Of a stretch of 64,000 nucleotides of DNA, positions 42,688-51,518 are shown one piece after another; the stretch's first letter is position 1; each line of letters begins with the position of its first letter. The notes below the pieces were generated by a model. It was not told where the DNA came from. It saw only the letters and a program-made list of their open reading frames with translations, and did not search any database. Origin of the DNA: VRUE01 sp963703175. GTDB taxonomy: Bacteria; Actinomycetota; Thermoleophilia; Solirubrobacterales; 70-9. Position numbers and translations under genes: made by a program. The DNA lies in assembly GCA_963703175.1 (NCBI GenBank), contig OY969794.1, forward strand, positions 186,001 through 250,000, read 5' to 3'.

Positions 42688-43221
42688 TCAGTAGGCCGTT
42701 TCTGCGGCGGCCAGGCGCCGCGCGGCGGTCTCTACGTCGCGTGAGCTGGCCTGCACAGCGCCGACTTCGTCCACCGCGGCGGCACTCAGCCCCAGCGCAG
42801 CGGCGCTCTGAGCGATCCGCCCGGCACCGGACTTCTGCGCGTCGCGGCTGCGTAGGAGCGAGTTCTCTTCATCAAGGGCTTGGATGTTCTGGTCGACATG
42901 ACCGGCGCCAGCGGCAAGGCTGAGCGTGATCACGTTGAGCGCGACGATCCCCACCAGAAGCACTCCCAGCACGCCAATCCAGGCGCGGCCGCGGGTCATC
43001 CGCACCATCAGGCTCGAGTCGGGCAGGCTGCGGACGGCGCTCGCGGTGCCCACTGCAATCGGGATCAGCTGGCCGCCGGGGCGCCGCGTCGGCGCCTTGC
43101 GAGGCGCGGGCTTACGGACGGGCGCTTTGCGCGCCGGGGCGATAGCAAGCGGGGTGCGTTTGCGGCGCGAAACGCGGGCCGGTGAAGCCACGGACTTGCG
43201 TGCGGTCGCCGCAGCGGCCAT
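42688..43221 (-). CDS. FtsL-like septum protein with long basic N-terminal tail
   Basis: The 177-residue protein has about 70 residues rich in Ala, Arg, Lys and Pro, one membrane helix (AWIGVLGVLLVGIVALNVITLSLAAG) and a short heptad-like helix outside (VDQNIQALDEENSLLRSRDAQ). This matches FtsL/DivIC topology and its place between rsmH and ftsI is the classical ftsL place. The basic tail is longer than in most FtsL. It would recruit division synthases to the septum. Confidence 0.82.
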   Translation of the reverse strand: MAAAATARKSVASPARVSRRKRTPLAIAPARKAPVRKPAPRKAPTRRPGGQLIPIAVGTASAVRSLPDSSLMVRMTRGRAWIGVLGVLLVGIVALNVITLSLAAGAGHVDQNIQALDEENSLLRSRDAQKSGAGRIAQSAAALGLSAAAVDEVGAVQASSRDVETAARRLAAAETAY

Positions 43222-44255
43222 CAGGCTGCGCTCCCCGCAACTTGGGCCTCGGCGACCTTTACGGCAGCGCGCAGGTGGGCCGATTTGGAGCGCGGATTGG
43301 CGGCGATCTCGGCCGCCTCGGGCGCCACGGCGCGGCGAGTCAGAAGCTCGGCTTCAGGATCGCGACCGCAGGCGCAGATCGGCAGCTCGGGCGGGCAAAC
43401 GCAACCGCGGGCGCGGTCGACGAGGAAACGCTTGACGCGGCGATCCTCCAAGGAGTGGAAGGAGATCGCCGCCAAGCGTCCACCCAACGGCAGCATCGAC
43501 CAGGCGACGGGCAAAGAATCATCGAGCGAATCGAGCTCACCGTTGACCGCAATGCGGATCGCCTGGAAAGTCTTCTTGGCCGGGTGCCCACCGCCAAAAC
43601 GGGCGGAGGCGGGCATTCCAGCCTTGACCGCGTCGACAAGCTCGGCGGTGGTCCGCAGCGGTCGGCGGCGCACGATCTCGCGGGCGATCCCGCCGGCGTA
43701 GCGCTCCTCGCCAAAGCGACGTAGAGCCTGGGCGATGCGCGACTCGGGCCACTCGTTGATCAGGTCGGCGCCGCTGAACTCCTGGCGGGTGTCCATCCGC
43801 ATGTCGAGCGGCGCGTCATAGGAATAGGAGAACCCCCGCTCTCTCGCGTCGACCTGCATCGAGGACATCCCTAGGTCCATGAACACCATGTCTGGGCGGA
43901 GGCCTTCGCCGTGCAGGGTGCGAAGCCCTGCCGAGTAGTCGCAGCTGAGGAAGTGGGTGTTACAGGGGACCTCGGCGGCGAAGCTCTCAAAGCGCACCTC
44001 TGCCGCAGGGTCTCGATCGATGCCGATGAAAGTGCCCTTGGGGCCCAGAGCCGCGGCGATCCGTCGCGCATGGCCGCCGCCACCGAAGGTGCAATCAACG
44101 GCAATTTGCCCTGGCTGAGGCGCCAGCAGGGCGGTCAGCTCGGGTGCGAGGACTGGTTCGTGCTCGATCGGCATATAGATAAGGGTTGCGCGGTCAGGTC
44201 TGGTGTAGCGGCGGTCTCGGTCGGACAGAGGTGCGTGCGCGGCGTGGGCTTGCAT
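43221..44255 (-). CDS. rsmH: 16S rRNA (cytosine(1402)-N4)-methyltransferase
   Basis: The enzyme methylates C1402 in 16S rRNA. It shows HEPVLAPELTALLAP, the SAM-binding DCTFGGGGHARRIAAAL, FMDLGMSSMQVDARERGFSY, GGGHPAKKTFQAIRIAVN and ISFHSLEDRRVKRFL. I place the start at ATG 44255, one base past the mraZ stop, giving 344 residues. ATG 44174 just before the conserved core is the alternative. It is second gene of the division cluster. Confidence 0.94.
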   Translation of the reverse strand: MQAHAAHAPLSDRDRRYTRPDRATLIYMPIEHEPVLAPELTALLAPQPGQIAVDCTFGGGGHARRIAAALGPKGTFIGIDRDPAAEVRFESFAAEVPCNTHFLSCDYSAGLRTLHGEGLRPDMVFMDLGMSSMQVDARERGFSYSYDAPLDMRMDTRQEFSGADLINEWPESRIAQALRRFGEERYAGGIAREIVRRRPLRTTAELVDAVKAGMPASARFGGGHPAKKTFQAIRIAVNGELDSLDDSLPVAWSMLPLGGRLAAISFHSLEDRRVKRFLVDRARGCVCPPELPICACGRDPEAELLTRRAVAPEAAEIAANPRSKSAHLRAAVKVAEAQVAGSAA

Positions 44256-44256
44256 G

Positions 44257-44700
44257 TCACGCAGCCGCTCCGCCGGAAGCGAGGCCCTCGGCGATCTCGG
44301 GGGCGGAAGCATCGAGCTCCTCCTCCTGCTTCGCCCAGGCCTCGGCGTTCCAGATCTCGAGGTACTCGCCGGCGCCGATCACGACGCAGGAGCCAGTGAG
44401 GCCGGCGTGCTCGATCAGCGGCTTTGGAACACGGATGCGGCCGGCGGAGTCGAGCTTCTCGTCGAAGGAGCCGCCGTGGAAGCGACGGCGCAGGCTGCGC
44501 GCGTCCTTCCCGAAGGGGCTGTGCGGTGAAAGGAAGCGGTCGGAGAGCTGCTCGAACTCCTCGGTCGTGTGCACCCAGACGCAGGGGTCGAAGCCTTTCG
44601 ACAGAACAATGCCGTCGGAGAGGGCAGCCCGGAAGCGAGAGGGAACCGTAAGACGATCCTTGGAGTCGAGACTGTGCTCGTAGAGACCCCGAAATGCCAT
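44257..44700 (-). CDS. mraZ: Transcriptional regulator MraZ
   Basis: The 147-residue protein has two AbrB-like SpoVT halves: FRGLYEHSLDSKDRLTVPSRFR and FDEKLDSAGRIRVPKPLIEHAGL, each with the DxKxR/DxxGR loop. MraZ binds repeated TGGGN boxes and represses its own cell-wall/division operon. Three such boxes lie upstream (44795-44819). A Shine-Dalgarno AAAGGA lies about ten bases before the ATG. The start is followed without pause by rsmH. Confidence 0.95.
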   Translation of the reverse strand: MAFRGLYEHSLDSKDRLTVPSRFRAALSDGIVLSKGFDPCVWVHTTEEFEQLSDRFLSPHSPFGKDARSLRRRFHGGSFDEKLDSAGRIRVPKPLIEHAGLTGSCVVIGAGEYLEIWNAEAWAKQEEELDASAPEIAEGLASGGAAA

Positions 44701-44722
44701 CCCCGTGGTCCTTTCTGCGGCC

Positions 44723-44778
44723 GGAAAAAGAGTTAGGACCGGAGTGATGAGGTGGGAGGAGCCTCACCACCCCGGTCC
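44723..44778 (-). terminator. Terminator-like leader hairpin between the MraZ operator and mraZ
   Basis: On the mRNA strand GGACCGGGGTGGTGAGG (44762-44778) pairs with CCTCATCACTCCGGTCC (44736-44752) over 17 bases with two G-U pairs, and is followed by TAACTCTTTTT. The wobbles favour the minus-strand transcript. No gene ends here, so it may attenuate the division operon. Confidence 0.7.
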
Positions 44779-44794
44779 TGGGCTTCAACTCGAG

Positions 44795-44819
44795 CGCCAC
44801 AGTACCCCACTTCCCCCCA
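44795..44819 (-). promoter_or_regulatory. MraZ operator: three TGGNG boxes at 10-bp spacing
   Basis: On the minus strand TGGGG-GGAAG-TGGGG-TACTG-TGGCG gives three boxes with five-base spacers. This is the known MraZ-box layout (TGGGN repeated every 10 bp). It lies about 95 bases before the mraZ start and must overlap or adjoin the promoter. Confidence 0.85.
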
Positions 44820-44886
44820 CTTTGCAACACGAACTCAAACAGGCGTCCCATTCGCAACCTCGATTGCAGCGACTAAGGTGCCCGCG

Positions 44887-45738
44887 ATGAGCCCGCCCGA
44901 GACGGCAAACGGCCTGCCCGACGACGCCGACGACCTGCGTGGCCTCTACTTCCGCCTACTACTCGGCAAGACCGGCACCCTGGTCGCGCTTGCCGCTGCA
45001 GCGATCGCCGGCGGGGTTGCGGGTGCACTGCTCGCGGGTGCGGCGATCGGCGCCGCCGGATTCGCTGCTGGACTATTGATCGCGCTGGTAGTCGTCCTCG
45101 TAATCGCCGACTCGCGCTCCGAGCAGGCCTTCTTTCAGGTCTACGGCGAACAGCACGGGTTGACCGTCTATGACAGGAGTCGGCTGCCGGAAGCGACGCC
45201 ACTGCTGCGCAAAGGCGACGATCATTACGCCGAGCGCACGCTGGAAGGCCCGCTGGGCGATGGTGTCAAGGGCCTGCTTGCTCTCTATACCTATGAGGAA
45301 AGGACGTCGAACGGCAAGGGCGGCACCGAGACCAACTACTACCGCTACACCGTTGGCCTGATCGAGGTGCCCGAGTGCGTAGGCTTCGTCCCCGAGCTCT
45401 ACTGCCAGCGCAAGTCAGGCCTGCGGGCACTGGAGAAGTTCGAGGACGTCTTCCGCCGCTCCAAAGAACGGGTCAAGCTGGAGAGCGAGGCGCTCGACGA
45501 GCGCTACGAGATCTTCGCCGCCAAAGGCCAGGACGCGAACCGGCTGCGCCAGCTCTTCTCCCCCACCTTCATCGTCTGGCTGACCGACTCCGCCCCGGAG
45601 AAGTTTGCCTTCGAGCTGGTCGGCGGCAATCTCTGCTGCTACGTCCACGGCCACAAGAAGAAGGCCGCCGAGCTGGACACGATCCGCACCGCCTCCACCG
45701 CGGTAGCGACACGGTTGCGCGAGGAGTCGCTGGAGTAG
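44887..45738 (+). CDS. Membrane-anchored protein of unknown function
   Basis: The 283-residue protein has two closely spaced hydrophobic stretches (about 35-75) and a large soluble domain. The latter includes YERTLEGPLGDGVKGLLALYTYEE, a KGGTETNYYRYTVGLIEVP strand pair, and WLTDSAPEKFAFELVGGNLCCYVHGHKK. This pattern resembles membrane proteins annotated DUF3137, but I am not sure. It diverges from mraZ and has its own hairpin terminator. Confidence 0.7.
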   Translation: MSPPETANGLPDDADDLRGLYFRLLLGKTGTLVALAAAAIAGGVAGALLAGAAIGAAGFAAGLLIALVVVLVIADSRSEQAFFQVYGEQHGLTVYDRSRLPEATPLLRKGDDHYAERTLEGPLGDGVKGLLALYTYEERTSNGKGGTETNYYRYTVGLIEVPECVGFVPELYCQRKSGLRALEKFEDVFRRSKERVKLESEALDERYEIFAAKGQDANRLRQLFSPTFIVWLTDSAPEKFAFELVGGNLCCYVHGHKKKAAELDTIRTASTAVATRLREESLE

Positions 45739-45779
45739 CTGGCGCTTTATTCGGCCTATGGACGTATAAAAAGCGCCAG
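45739..45779. terminator. Bidirectional hairpin between convergent genes
   Basis: CTGGCGCTTTAT pairs with ATAAAAAGCGCCAG (one bulge), immediately after the stop at 45738 and before the tadC stop. In both directions the stem is followed or closed by A/T-rich bases. Confidence 0.65.
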
Positions 45780-45786
45780 GTGAGGC

Positions 45787-46419
45787 TCAGAAACCGCTGA
45801 GCAGGACGTCGGCGTTGGCGATTAGGGCGGCGGCGATCATCAGTAGGACCGAGGGGACCAGGACGAGGGCTACTACGAGCTGGATCTTGGGCGCGGCACG
45901 GGCAGCGCGCTCCTCCACCGCGCGGCGCTGGGCGCGACGTAGCGAACCGGCCTGGCGGCGAAGCTGGTCGGCCAGCGGCGAACCGAGACGGCGCGAGCGC
46001 TCGATCGAGGCACAGAGGGTGGCGATCTCGCTACCCGGGACGCGTTTGCGCAGGCTTGAGAGTGCCTCACCTAGAGGCTGGCCGCAATCGAGCTCGGCGA
46101 CGGTCACGCGCAACTCGTCGGCAAGCGGGCCGTTAGCGGCGCGGGCGATCTCGGCAAAGCCGGCCGCCGGACTACGGCCCGCCGCCGAACCGACCGCAAG
46201 CAGGTCGAGTGCATCGGGCAAGGATGAAAGCAAGCGACGATGGCGACGCCTCTCCGCGCGCTCCTGCAATGCGTCGGGCAAGACAAAGCCCGCCACCGGC
46301 AACGCCACGGCGACCAGAAACGAGGTGCGCCCTGGCGCCGCGGGCGCGGCCGCAAACGCTGCGATCCCGCCCGCCACGGCACAGGCCAGCTTCGGCATAA
46401 GCGCGGCGCGCGATCTCAC
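45787..46419 (-). CDS. tadC: Type II secretion F-domain protein, TadC-like
   Basis: The 210-residue protein has an N-terminal hydrophobic part, a cytosolic helical T2SF domain (LLSSLPDALDLLAVGSAAGRSPAAGFAEIARA ... RRLGSPLADQLRRQA) and C-terminal helices (PKIQLVVALVLVPSVLLMIAAAL). TadC pairs with TadB as inner-membrane platform for Flp pili or a Tad secretion system. It overlaps the tadB stop. Confidence 0.85.
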   Translation of the reverse strand: MRSRAALMPKLACAVAGGIAAFAAAPAAPGRTSFLVAVALPVAGFVLPDALQERAERRRHRRLLSSLPDALDLLAVGSAAGRSPAAGFAEIARAANGPLADELRVTVAELDCGQPLGEALSSLRKRVPGSEIATLCASIERSRRLGSPLADQLRRQAGSLRRAQRRAVEERAARAAPKIQLVVALVLVPSVLLMIAAALIANADVLLSGF

Positions 46420-47273
46420 TCAGCCACCCGGGCAAATCGCCGGATTGCAAGGAAGCCGACCGCCTGCAGCCCAGCCGCAAGCACGAGCAGGATCGCCGAT
46501 GCCGGGGCGGCCAAAACTTTGGCGAGGAACCCCGGCTGAACCAACTCGGCGAAGAGGGCACCGCCGCTCGGCATCGCGACCACGAGCAGGCCGGTGAAGC
46601 GAGCTTGGGCTGTCGCCGATTTCGCCTCGTCGGCGGCCCGGTCGCGCTCCGCCGCTCCGTCAGCAAAGTGGCGCAGCAAGCCGGCCAGATCGCCACCCGC
46701 GCGACGCTGGCTGAGCAGCGCCGTGGTGAAGGCGTCAACCCTCGCCGAGCGCATCCGCTGCCGCCAACCCTTAACCGCCTGGTCCGTCGGCGCGCCCAAC
46801 TCCAGCTCTGCTCCGAGCCGGGCCAACTCGACCGCGGCTGGGCCATCAACCGATGCCGCCGCCGCGGGCAGCGAAGCGCGCAGCGAGCGGCCAGCAGTAA
46901 GTGAATCGGCGACAGCTGCCGCGACCTCCGGCAGAGCGCGCTCGACTGCCCTGCGGAAGCGCCGACGGCGGCTCGATACCGCCCAGGCCGCTATGGCGGG
47001 TCCAGCGATAGCCATGGGCACAGCAACCACAGCTCCGGCGAGAAACCAACCAGCGAGGAGCGCCGCACCGGCGCCGACCGCGGCCAGCCGACGACGCTCC
47101 AAAGTCGACGGGGCGTATCCCTCGCGGCCCGCCCTGCGCAGCGGCTCCAGCGCCAGGCGTATCCAGCCCGCAAGGGCTGGGGTCGCCAGTACAGCTTCGC
47201 GGGCCGCGAGCGCCCCTAACCCACCGGCAGCTGCGCCAACCAGTGGCAGCAACAACCCACCGAAGCCACTCAT
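46416..47273 (-). CDS. tadB: Type II secretion F-domain protein, TadB-like
   Basis: The 285-residue protein has paired membrane helices at each end of a T2SF domain (RRRRFRRAVERALPEVAAAVADSLTAGRSLRASL ... RRAGGDLAGLLRHFADGA). It forms the platform with TadC and is driven by the CpaF ATPase encoded upstream. Its start overlaps the cpaF stop by four bases. Confidence 0.86.
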   Translation of the reverse strand: MSGFGGLLLPLVGAAAGGLGALAAREAVLATPALAGWIRLALEPLRRAGREGYAPSTLERRRLAAVGAGAALLAGWFLAGAVVAVPMAIAGPAIAAWAVSSRRRRFRRAVERALPEVAAAVADSLTAGRSLRASLPAAAASVDGPAAVELARLGAELELGAPTDQAVKGWRQRMRSARVDAFTTALLSQRRAGGDLAGLLRHFADGAAERDRAADEAKSATAQARFTGLLVVAMPSGGALFAELVQPGFLAKVLAAPASAILLVLAAGLQAVGFLAIRRFARVAE

Positions 47274-48382
47274 CCCGCCAGCGCCGCCACCTCGGCGATC
47301 TCGGTGACACGCCGCGAGCCATCGGCAAGCCGCTCGAGATGGACGACCAGGTCGATGCCGCGACGGACCTGGGTAGCGATCGCCTCGTGCGGCAGCCCCA
47401 AACCGGCCATCAGGGCCAGTGCCTCCAGGCGGGCGAGCGCATCGGCGGCCGAGTTGGCGTGGACGGTCGAGAGCGCGCCGCGATGGCCCGTGTTGAGGGC
47501 GGTGAGTAGGTCGAGCGCCTCGGCGCCGCGCACCTCGCCGATCACGATCCGGTCGGGTCGCATCCGCAGCGCGTTGCGAAGCAGGTCGCGGATCGTCACC
47601 TCCCCCCTTCCCTCGATCCCGGCAGGACGGCTCTCGAGGCGGACGACGTGGCGCCGCTGCAGGCGCAACTCAGCCGCGTCCTCAATCGTTACCAGGCGCT
47701 CGCCGGGCGAGACAAGACCCGAGAGTGCGTTGAGAAGAGTCGTCTTGCCGGAGCCGGTGCCGCCGCTGACGAGGATGCTGCGCCGCGCGCCGACAGCCTG
47801 CTCGAGCAGCTCGAGCTGTGACTCTGTGAGAGAGCCCAGCTCGACCAACTCGCGGGGGCCGGGTCGACTGGCGCCAAAGCGACGGATCGAGAGCGCCGGT
47901 CCGTCGATCGCCAGCGGTGGGATCACCGCATTGACCCGGGAGCCGTCGGCAAGCCGTGCGTCGACCATCGGGCTGAGCTCGTCAATACGACGTCCAAGCG
48001 GGGCGAGGATCCGCTCGATTGCGTTGCGTAATTCCTCCTCATCCGCAAAGTCAGCCTCGACCGCCTCGATCCGGCCGCCGCGCTCGACGTAGACCTGGTG
48101 CGGCCCGTTGACCATCACCTCCTCAACTGTCGGGTCGGCGAGCAGATCCTCCAACGGCCCGAGGCCGACCGTGTCGCGCAGCACTCGCGCTACGAGCGCC
48201 TCACGCTGCTCGACCCCGAGTAGTGCCGCCTCTGCGTCGACCAGATCGCGTACCTGCTCGCCCAATTCCATGCCCTGCTGGTCACCGGCCGCGGCGGCTT
48301 CGCGACGCGCCTCGATCAACTTGCCCCGCAGCGAGTCAGCGAGTTCCTCCAAATGGCGTTGCCGGGAGTCCACTCGGTTCAA
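47270..48382 (-). CDS. cpaF: Type II/IV secretion ATPase, TadA/CpaF family
   Basis: The 370-residue ATPase has the CpaF N-terminal helical part, EVMVNGPHQVYVERGGRIE, the P-loop LVSGGTGSGKTTLLNALSG near residue 205, the Asp box VTIEDAAELRL and the MRPDRIVIGEVRGAEALDLLTALNTGH Walker B region. It powers assembly of Flp-type pili or Tad secretion. Pilin genes are not in the window. The operon order (CpaB-like, CpaF, TadB, TadC) is standard. Confidence 0.94.
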   Translation of the reverse strand: MNRVDSRQRHLEELADSLRGKLIEARREAAAAGDQQGMELGEQVRDLVDAEAALLGVEQREALVARVLRDTVGLGPLEDLLADPTVEEVMVNGPHQVYVERGGRIEAVEADFADEEELRNAIERILAPLGRRIDELSPMVDARLADGSRVNAVIPPLAIDGPALSIRRFGASRPGPRELVELGSLTESQLELLEQAVGARRSILVSGGTGSGKTTLLNALSGLVSPGERLVTIEDAAELRLQRRHVVRLESRPAGIEGRGEVTIRDLLRNALRMRPDRIVIGEVRGAEALDLLTALNTGHRGALSTVHANSAADALARLEALALMAGLGLPHEAIATQVRRGIDLVVHLERLADGSRRVTEIAEVAALAG

Positions 48383-49032
48383 CCTTCGGGAAGCAACGTC
48401 ACCTTGCGGGCAAAACTCTCGGCGGCGATTAGCCGCAATGCCTGGCGCTTGGTTAGTCCCAGGGTCGCCGCAGCTCCCGCGCCGGGAATCGTTTCTTCAG
48501 CGTCAGGCCTCAGCCCTAGCAACGGCACCCTGGCGGCCGCGACGTAAGTACGACCAGGTCCGGAGCCCGTCGGTTCCCTGGTCACCACAACATCCACCCG
48601 CGACCCGGGCGCCGGCCCCATCGCGAGCAGAGCGTCGGCACCGCTGACCGCAATCTCGACCGGCCGGCGTCCACCGCCAAGCCGCCTTACCTTTTTCCTT
48701 CCTTTGCGGGCGAGATCGAGCTGAGCGCCAAGGAGATATGAGCCAGCCGGTAGTTGCGCGCTGGCAAACAGCCCAAAGGCTTCCTCCGGTGCGACAAGCG
48801 CGCCCGGGGGGACGAAGCGCACGGGCACGCGCCTCAGAGCAAGATCAGAGCTGATCTCGCGTGAGCCGATCCGCTGTCCGGCGGCAATCCTTGCGGCGAC
48901 CACGACCACCGGCCGCAACGGACCGTAACCGTGAACCGCGCTCGCCCCGTAGCCATCGGCGATCGCTGCCGCGCCCGCGGCAGCGATCAGGGCAAACGTC
49001 AGAAACACCAAGGCCCGCTTGCGCCTGCTCAT
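48379..49032 (-). CDS. CpaB/RcpC-like SAF-domain protein
   Basis: The 217-residue protein has an N-terminal membrane helix (ALVFLTFALIAAAGAAAIADGYG), then a SAF domain (VVVVAARIAAGQRIGSREISSDLALRRVPVRFVPPGALV, PAGSYLLGAQL) and a Rcp-C-like beta region. These proteins sit in the envelope of Tad systems. It overlaps both neighbours by four bases. Confidence 0.82.
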   Translation of the reverse strand: MSRRKRALVFLTFALIAAAGAAAIADGYGASAVHGYGPLRPVVVVAARIAAGQRIGSREISSDLALRRVPVRFVPPGALVAPEEAFGLFASAQLPAGSYLLGAQLDLARKGRKKVRRLGGGRRPVEIAVSGADALLAMGPAPGSRVDVVVTREPTGSGPGRTYVAAARVPLLGLRPDAEETIPGAGAAATLGLTKRQALRLIAAESFARKVTLLPEG

Positions 49033-49757
49033 GCTGCGGAAGCCCCGCGGTCGCTAGTCAGGGGAAGCTCGAGCATCGCCAGCGAACCGCGCTCTGAGCG
49101 CCGCAAGGCAAAGCGACCCTCGTGCGCAGCCGCAACTTGCCTCACTACGACCAGACCGTGGCCACGACGGCGGCGCCCGGACAGGCGGGCAATCACATCG
49201 CCTGGCGTATCCCGGCGCTCCACCGGACGGGAATCGCGGCCGGAGTCAGCAATGACGATTCGCAGGCGACCCTTGTGCGGCCGGGCGTCGACCGAGACCT
49301 CTGGCCCACCGTGCTCGATTGCGTTGACGATCAGGTTGTCGAGCGCTTGCGCGAGTTCGACCCGGTCGCCGACGACGGCCGCGCGCCCGGCGCGCCAGCG
49401 CAGCTTCAATGAGCCGCCGGCAACGCATGCGCGCGCTTGCCAGCGGCGCACCGCTGCTTCCAGCAACGGGCGAATTTCCATCACCTCCGCCGGTCGCTGC
49501 AAAGGGCCGCCGTTGACCTCGCGGTCGAGCCGCTCCAGTGCCGCCGCCGCCAATCGCACCGAGCTCTCCAGCACCGGCGGCGAGCCGAGATCACCGCCAC
49601 CCACAAGCGCAATCGCCTGTAGCGGCCGGCGCAGCTCATGCAGCGCCTCATTGAGAGCACTGCGACGGCGGCCGGCGCGCAATCCCTGAGCGGTGAACGC
49701 CGCGGCCATCGTCGCGGCGAGCGGCCAACCGGCGACGATCTCGGCTAGCTCGATCAT
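49029..49757 (-). CDS. Sensor histidine kinase
   Basis: The 242-residue protein has a short N-terminal hydrophobic part, then a phospho-acceptor helix with the His in LNEALHELRRPLQAIALVGG, the N-box LAQALDNLIVNAIEHGGPEV, and G-boxes VIADSGRDSR and RRRGHGLVVVRQVA. There is no clear periplasmic sensor domain, so it senses within the membrane or through partners. It overlaps the response-regulator stop by four bases and probably controls the secretion genes downstream. Confidence 0.85.
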   Translation of the reverse strand: MIELAEIVAGWPLAATMAAAFTAQGLRAGRRRSALNEALHELRRPLQAIALVGGGDLGSPPVLESSVRLAAAALERLDREVNGGPLQRPAEVMEIRPLLEAAVRRWQARACVAGGSLKLRWRAGRAAVVGDRVELAQALDNLIVNAIEHGGPEVSVDARPHKGRLRIVIADSGRDSRPVERRDTPGDVIARLSGRRRRGHGLVVVRQVAAAHEGRFALRRSERGSLAMLELPLTSDRGASAA

Positions 49758-50467
49758 CCGTCAAGGAGGCGATATCCGACGCCCCAACAGTTGATTACAA
49801 AGCGCGCCTGCTCGGGGTCCAGTTTGCGCCGCAACCGGCTTGCATGTGAATCGAGTGTCCGCGTCTTGGTCGGCGCCCGATAGCCCCAGACCTCGCCCAG
49901 CAGCTCGCGCTTGGAAAAAACCCGGTGGGGGTCGGCGGCCAAAACCCGCAGCAGCGAGAACTCCTTCTTGGAGAGATGCACGTCGCGCCCCCCGACCCAG
50001 GCCCGACGACGCCCCGGGTCGACGACTATGTCGCCCACCCGCAGCGGACCACTGCGTCGCTGTTCGACCCGCCGCAGGACCGCGGCGATCCGCGCCCGCA
50101 GTTCGGGGTACAGGTACGGCTTCACCACGTAGTCGTCGGCGCCGAACTCAAGACCCCGGACACGGTCTGCGTCGGCGCCACGCCCACTGAGGACGATTAC
50201 CGGCAGGCGCGGGTCGAAGCGGGAAATGATGCCGTCGGATTCGCGGATCTCCTGCAACACGTCAAGCCCGGAGGCATCGGGCAGGGTCAGATCAAGCAGC
50301 ATCAGGTCCGGTTGTTTGTACCTGCAGAGCCGCAGCGCATCGGAAGCGCTGGGCGCCGGCAGCACCCCGAAGCGATCGGCGACCAGGTTGTCGCAAAGCA
50401 GCTCCAGCGTCGGGGTGTCGTCCTCGCAGACAACCACGCTGGCTATTTCTCGTCGCTGCGGCAACAT
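49754..50467 (-). CDS. OmpR-family response regulator
   Basis: The 237-residue protein has a receiver domain (VVVCEDDTPTLELLCDNL; phospho-acceptor Asp in LMLLDLTLPDASGLDVL; conserved Lys in DYVVKPYLYPELRARI) and a winged-helix output (HLSKKEFSLLRVLAADPHRVFSKRELLGEVWGY ... LDSHASRLRRKL). The ATG at 50467 is preferred to an upstream start because the receiver begins soon after. Genes in the order regulator, kinase, CpaB suggest control of the Tad operon. Confidence 0.92.
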   Translation of the reverse strand: MLPQRREIASVVVCEDDTPTLELLCDNLVADRFGVLPAPSASDALRLCRYKQPDLMLLDLTLPDASGLDVLQEIRESDGIISRFDPRLPVIVLSGRGADADRVRGLEFGADDYVVKPYLYPELRARIAAVLRRVEQRRSGPLRVGDIVVDPGRRRAWVGGRDVHLSKKEFSLLRVLAADPHRVFSKRELLGEVWGYRAPTKTRTLDSHASRLRRKLDPEQARFVINCWGVGYRLLDG

Positions 50468-50557
50468 GCACTCCCTTAAGAGCGCAGCGACGAAAACTCT
50501 CCCCCTGGCACGTCGGCCCAAGGCCGCAAAGCGCGAGATTCCTCGCGCGTCGCCCGT

Positions 50558-50869
50558 TCACTCAATGCCGGCCGGTAACTCGAGCACCGCACTTGCCCGC
50601 CGGTCCCATGCAAAGCGACGGGGCGACACTCCCAACCTCAAGGAACAGGGTCGACCATCCCGGTCGAGGAAGACGAGATCGAGCGCGAAGCGCATGCCGA
50701 AGGTGTGAACGCTGGAGCAGCGCGGAATCAACAGGCCCATACCGACCTCATCGCGGTCCAAATAGGAGAGACCGAAGAGGCGGGCGCCGGTGCCATTGGC
50801 AACAAGAACCTCATGGCCGAGAACGCTGGTTGTGCGGAGATGGCGCAGGCGCCTGGCAAGCGGATCCAT
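50558..50869 (-). CDS. DUF192 family protein
   Basis: The 103-residue protein contains the DUF192 pattern: ARLFGLSYLDRDEVGMGLLIPRCSSVHTFGMRFALDLVFLDRDG, followed by LELPAGIE. The family has a small beta-barrel fold and no proven function. I chose ATG 50869 because it leaves a typical-length product. An upstream ATG at 50932 is possible. It is close to the Tad operon and may be part of it, as in other actinobacteria. Confidence 0.82.
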   Translation of the reverse strand: MDPLARRLRHLRTTSVLGHEVLVANGTGARLFGLSYLDRDEVGMGLLIPRCSSVHTFGMRFALDLVFLDRDGRPCSLRLGVSPRRFAWDRRASAVLELPAGIE

Positions 50870-51028
50870 ATGAATCCAAGGCCACAGCGGCGGGAGATTC
50901 TCCCCCCGAAGCGTTTGCGAGGAATAGTTCACCGCGCAAAACCTGTTTCAGCGGTAGTGCCGAGCAGGCGCGCAGCTACGATCCAAGGCATGATCCAGCA
51001 CCTGCTGTCGCTGGGCTTGCGACGGTAG

Positions 51029-51511
51029 ATGGGCTTCAACTCAATGAATAAGAAGACGACCCGCAGAGGAAATTACGAGTCGGGCTCCGACTACGTGCTC
51101 GAGTACGGCGAGCTCCGCTTTGCCTTCAACGAGGAGGACTTCGGCCAGCGCGTCGAGCAAGCCGCGGTCAAACTTGGCTTTGTCCAGCAGGGATTGAGCC
51201 GCGAGGAGCTTGACGACCTACTCGATCTGGCCGTCAACGGCGAGATCTCCGAGCCCAGCTCAGAGCTCGGCGAGCACATCAACCTCAACTGGGAAGACCT
51301 GGTCGGCCCCTCCAACCGCAGCCTCGTCCACTGGCTGCGCCGCCTCGTCTTCCGCGGTGCCTGGCTCGACCAGCGGGTCAAGGAGGGTGAGCTCGACGTC
51401 GTCTTCGACGACACCACACAGACCTTCGGCTACGTCCAGCCCGACCGCAGCAACGAGCTGATCGAGCTCTCCAAAGAGCCAAGCTGGCGCCGCATCGCCT
51501 ATAGGCGCTGA
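51029..51511 (+). CDS. Hypothetical acidic protein
   Basis: The 160-residue protein is acidic and mostly helical (EDFGQRVEQAAVKLGFVQQGLSREELDDLLDLAVNG; SNRSLVHWLRRLVFRGAWLDQRVKEGELDVVFDD). It has no signal peptide or membrane segment. I recognise no family. The ATG at 51029 or the one at 51044 could be the start. It is monocistronic and convergent with the Rho-like gene. Confidence 0.65.
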   Translation: MGFNSMNKKTTRRGNYESGSDYVLEYGELRFAFNEEDFGQRVEQAAVKLGFVQQGLSREELDDLLDLAVNGEISEPSSELGEHINLNWEDLVGPSNRSLVHWLRRLVFRGAWLDQRVKEGELDVVFDDTTQTFGYVQPDRSNELIELSKEPSWRRIAYRR

Positions 51512-51518
51512 GAACGCC

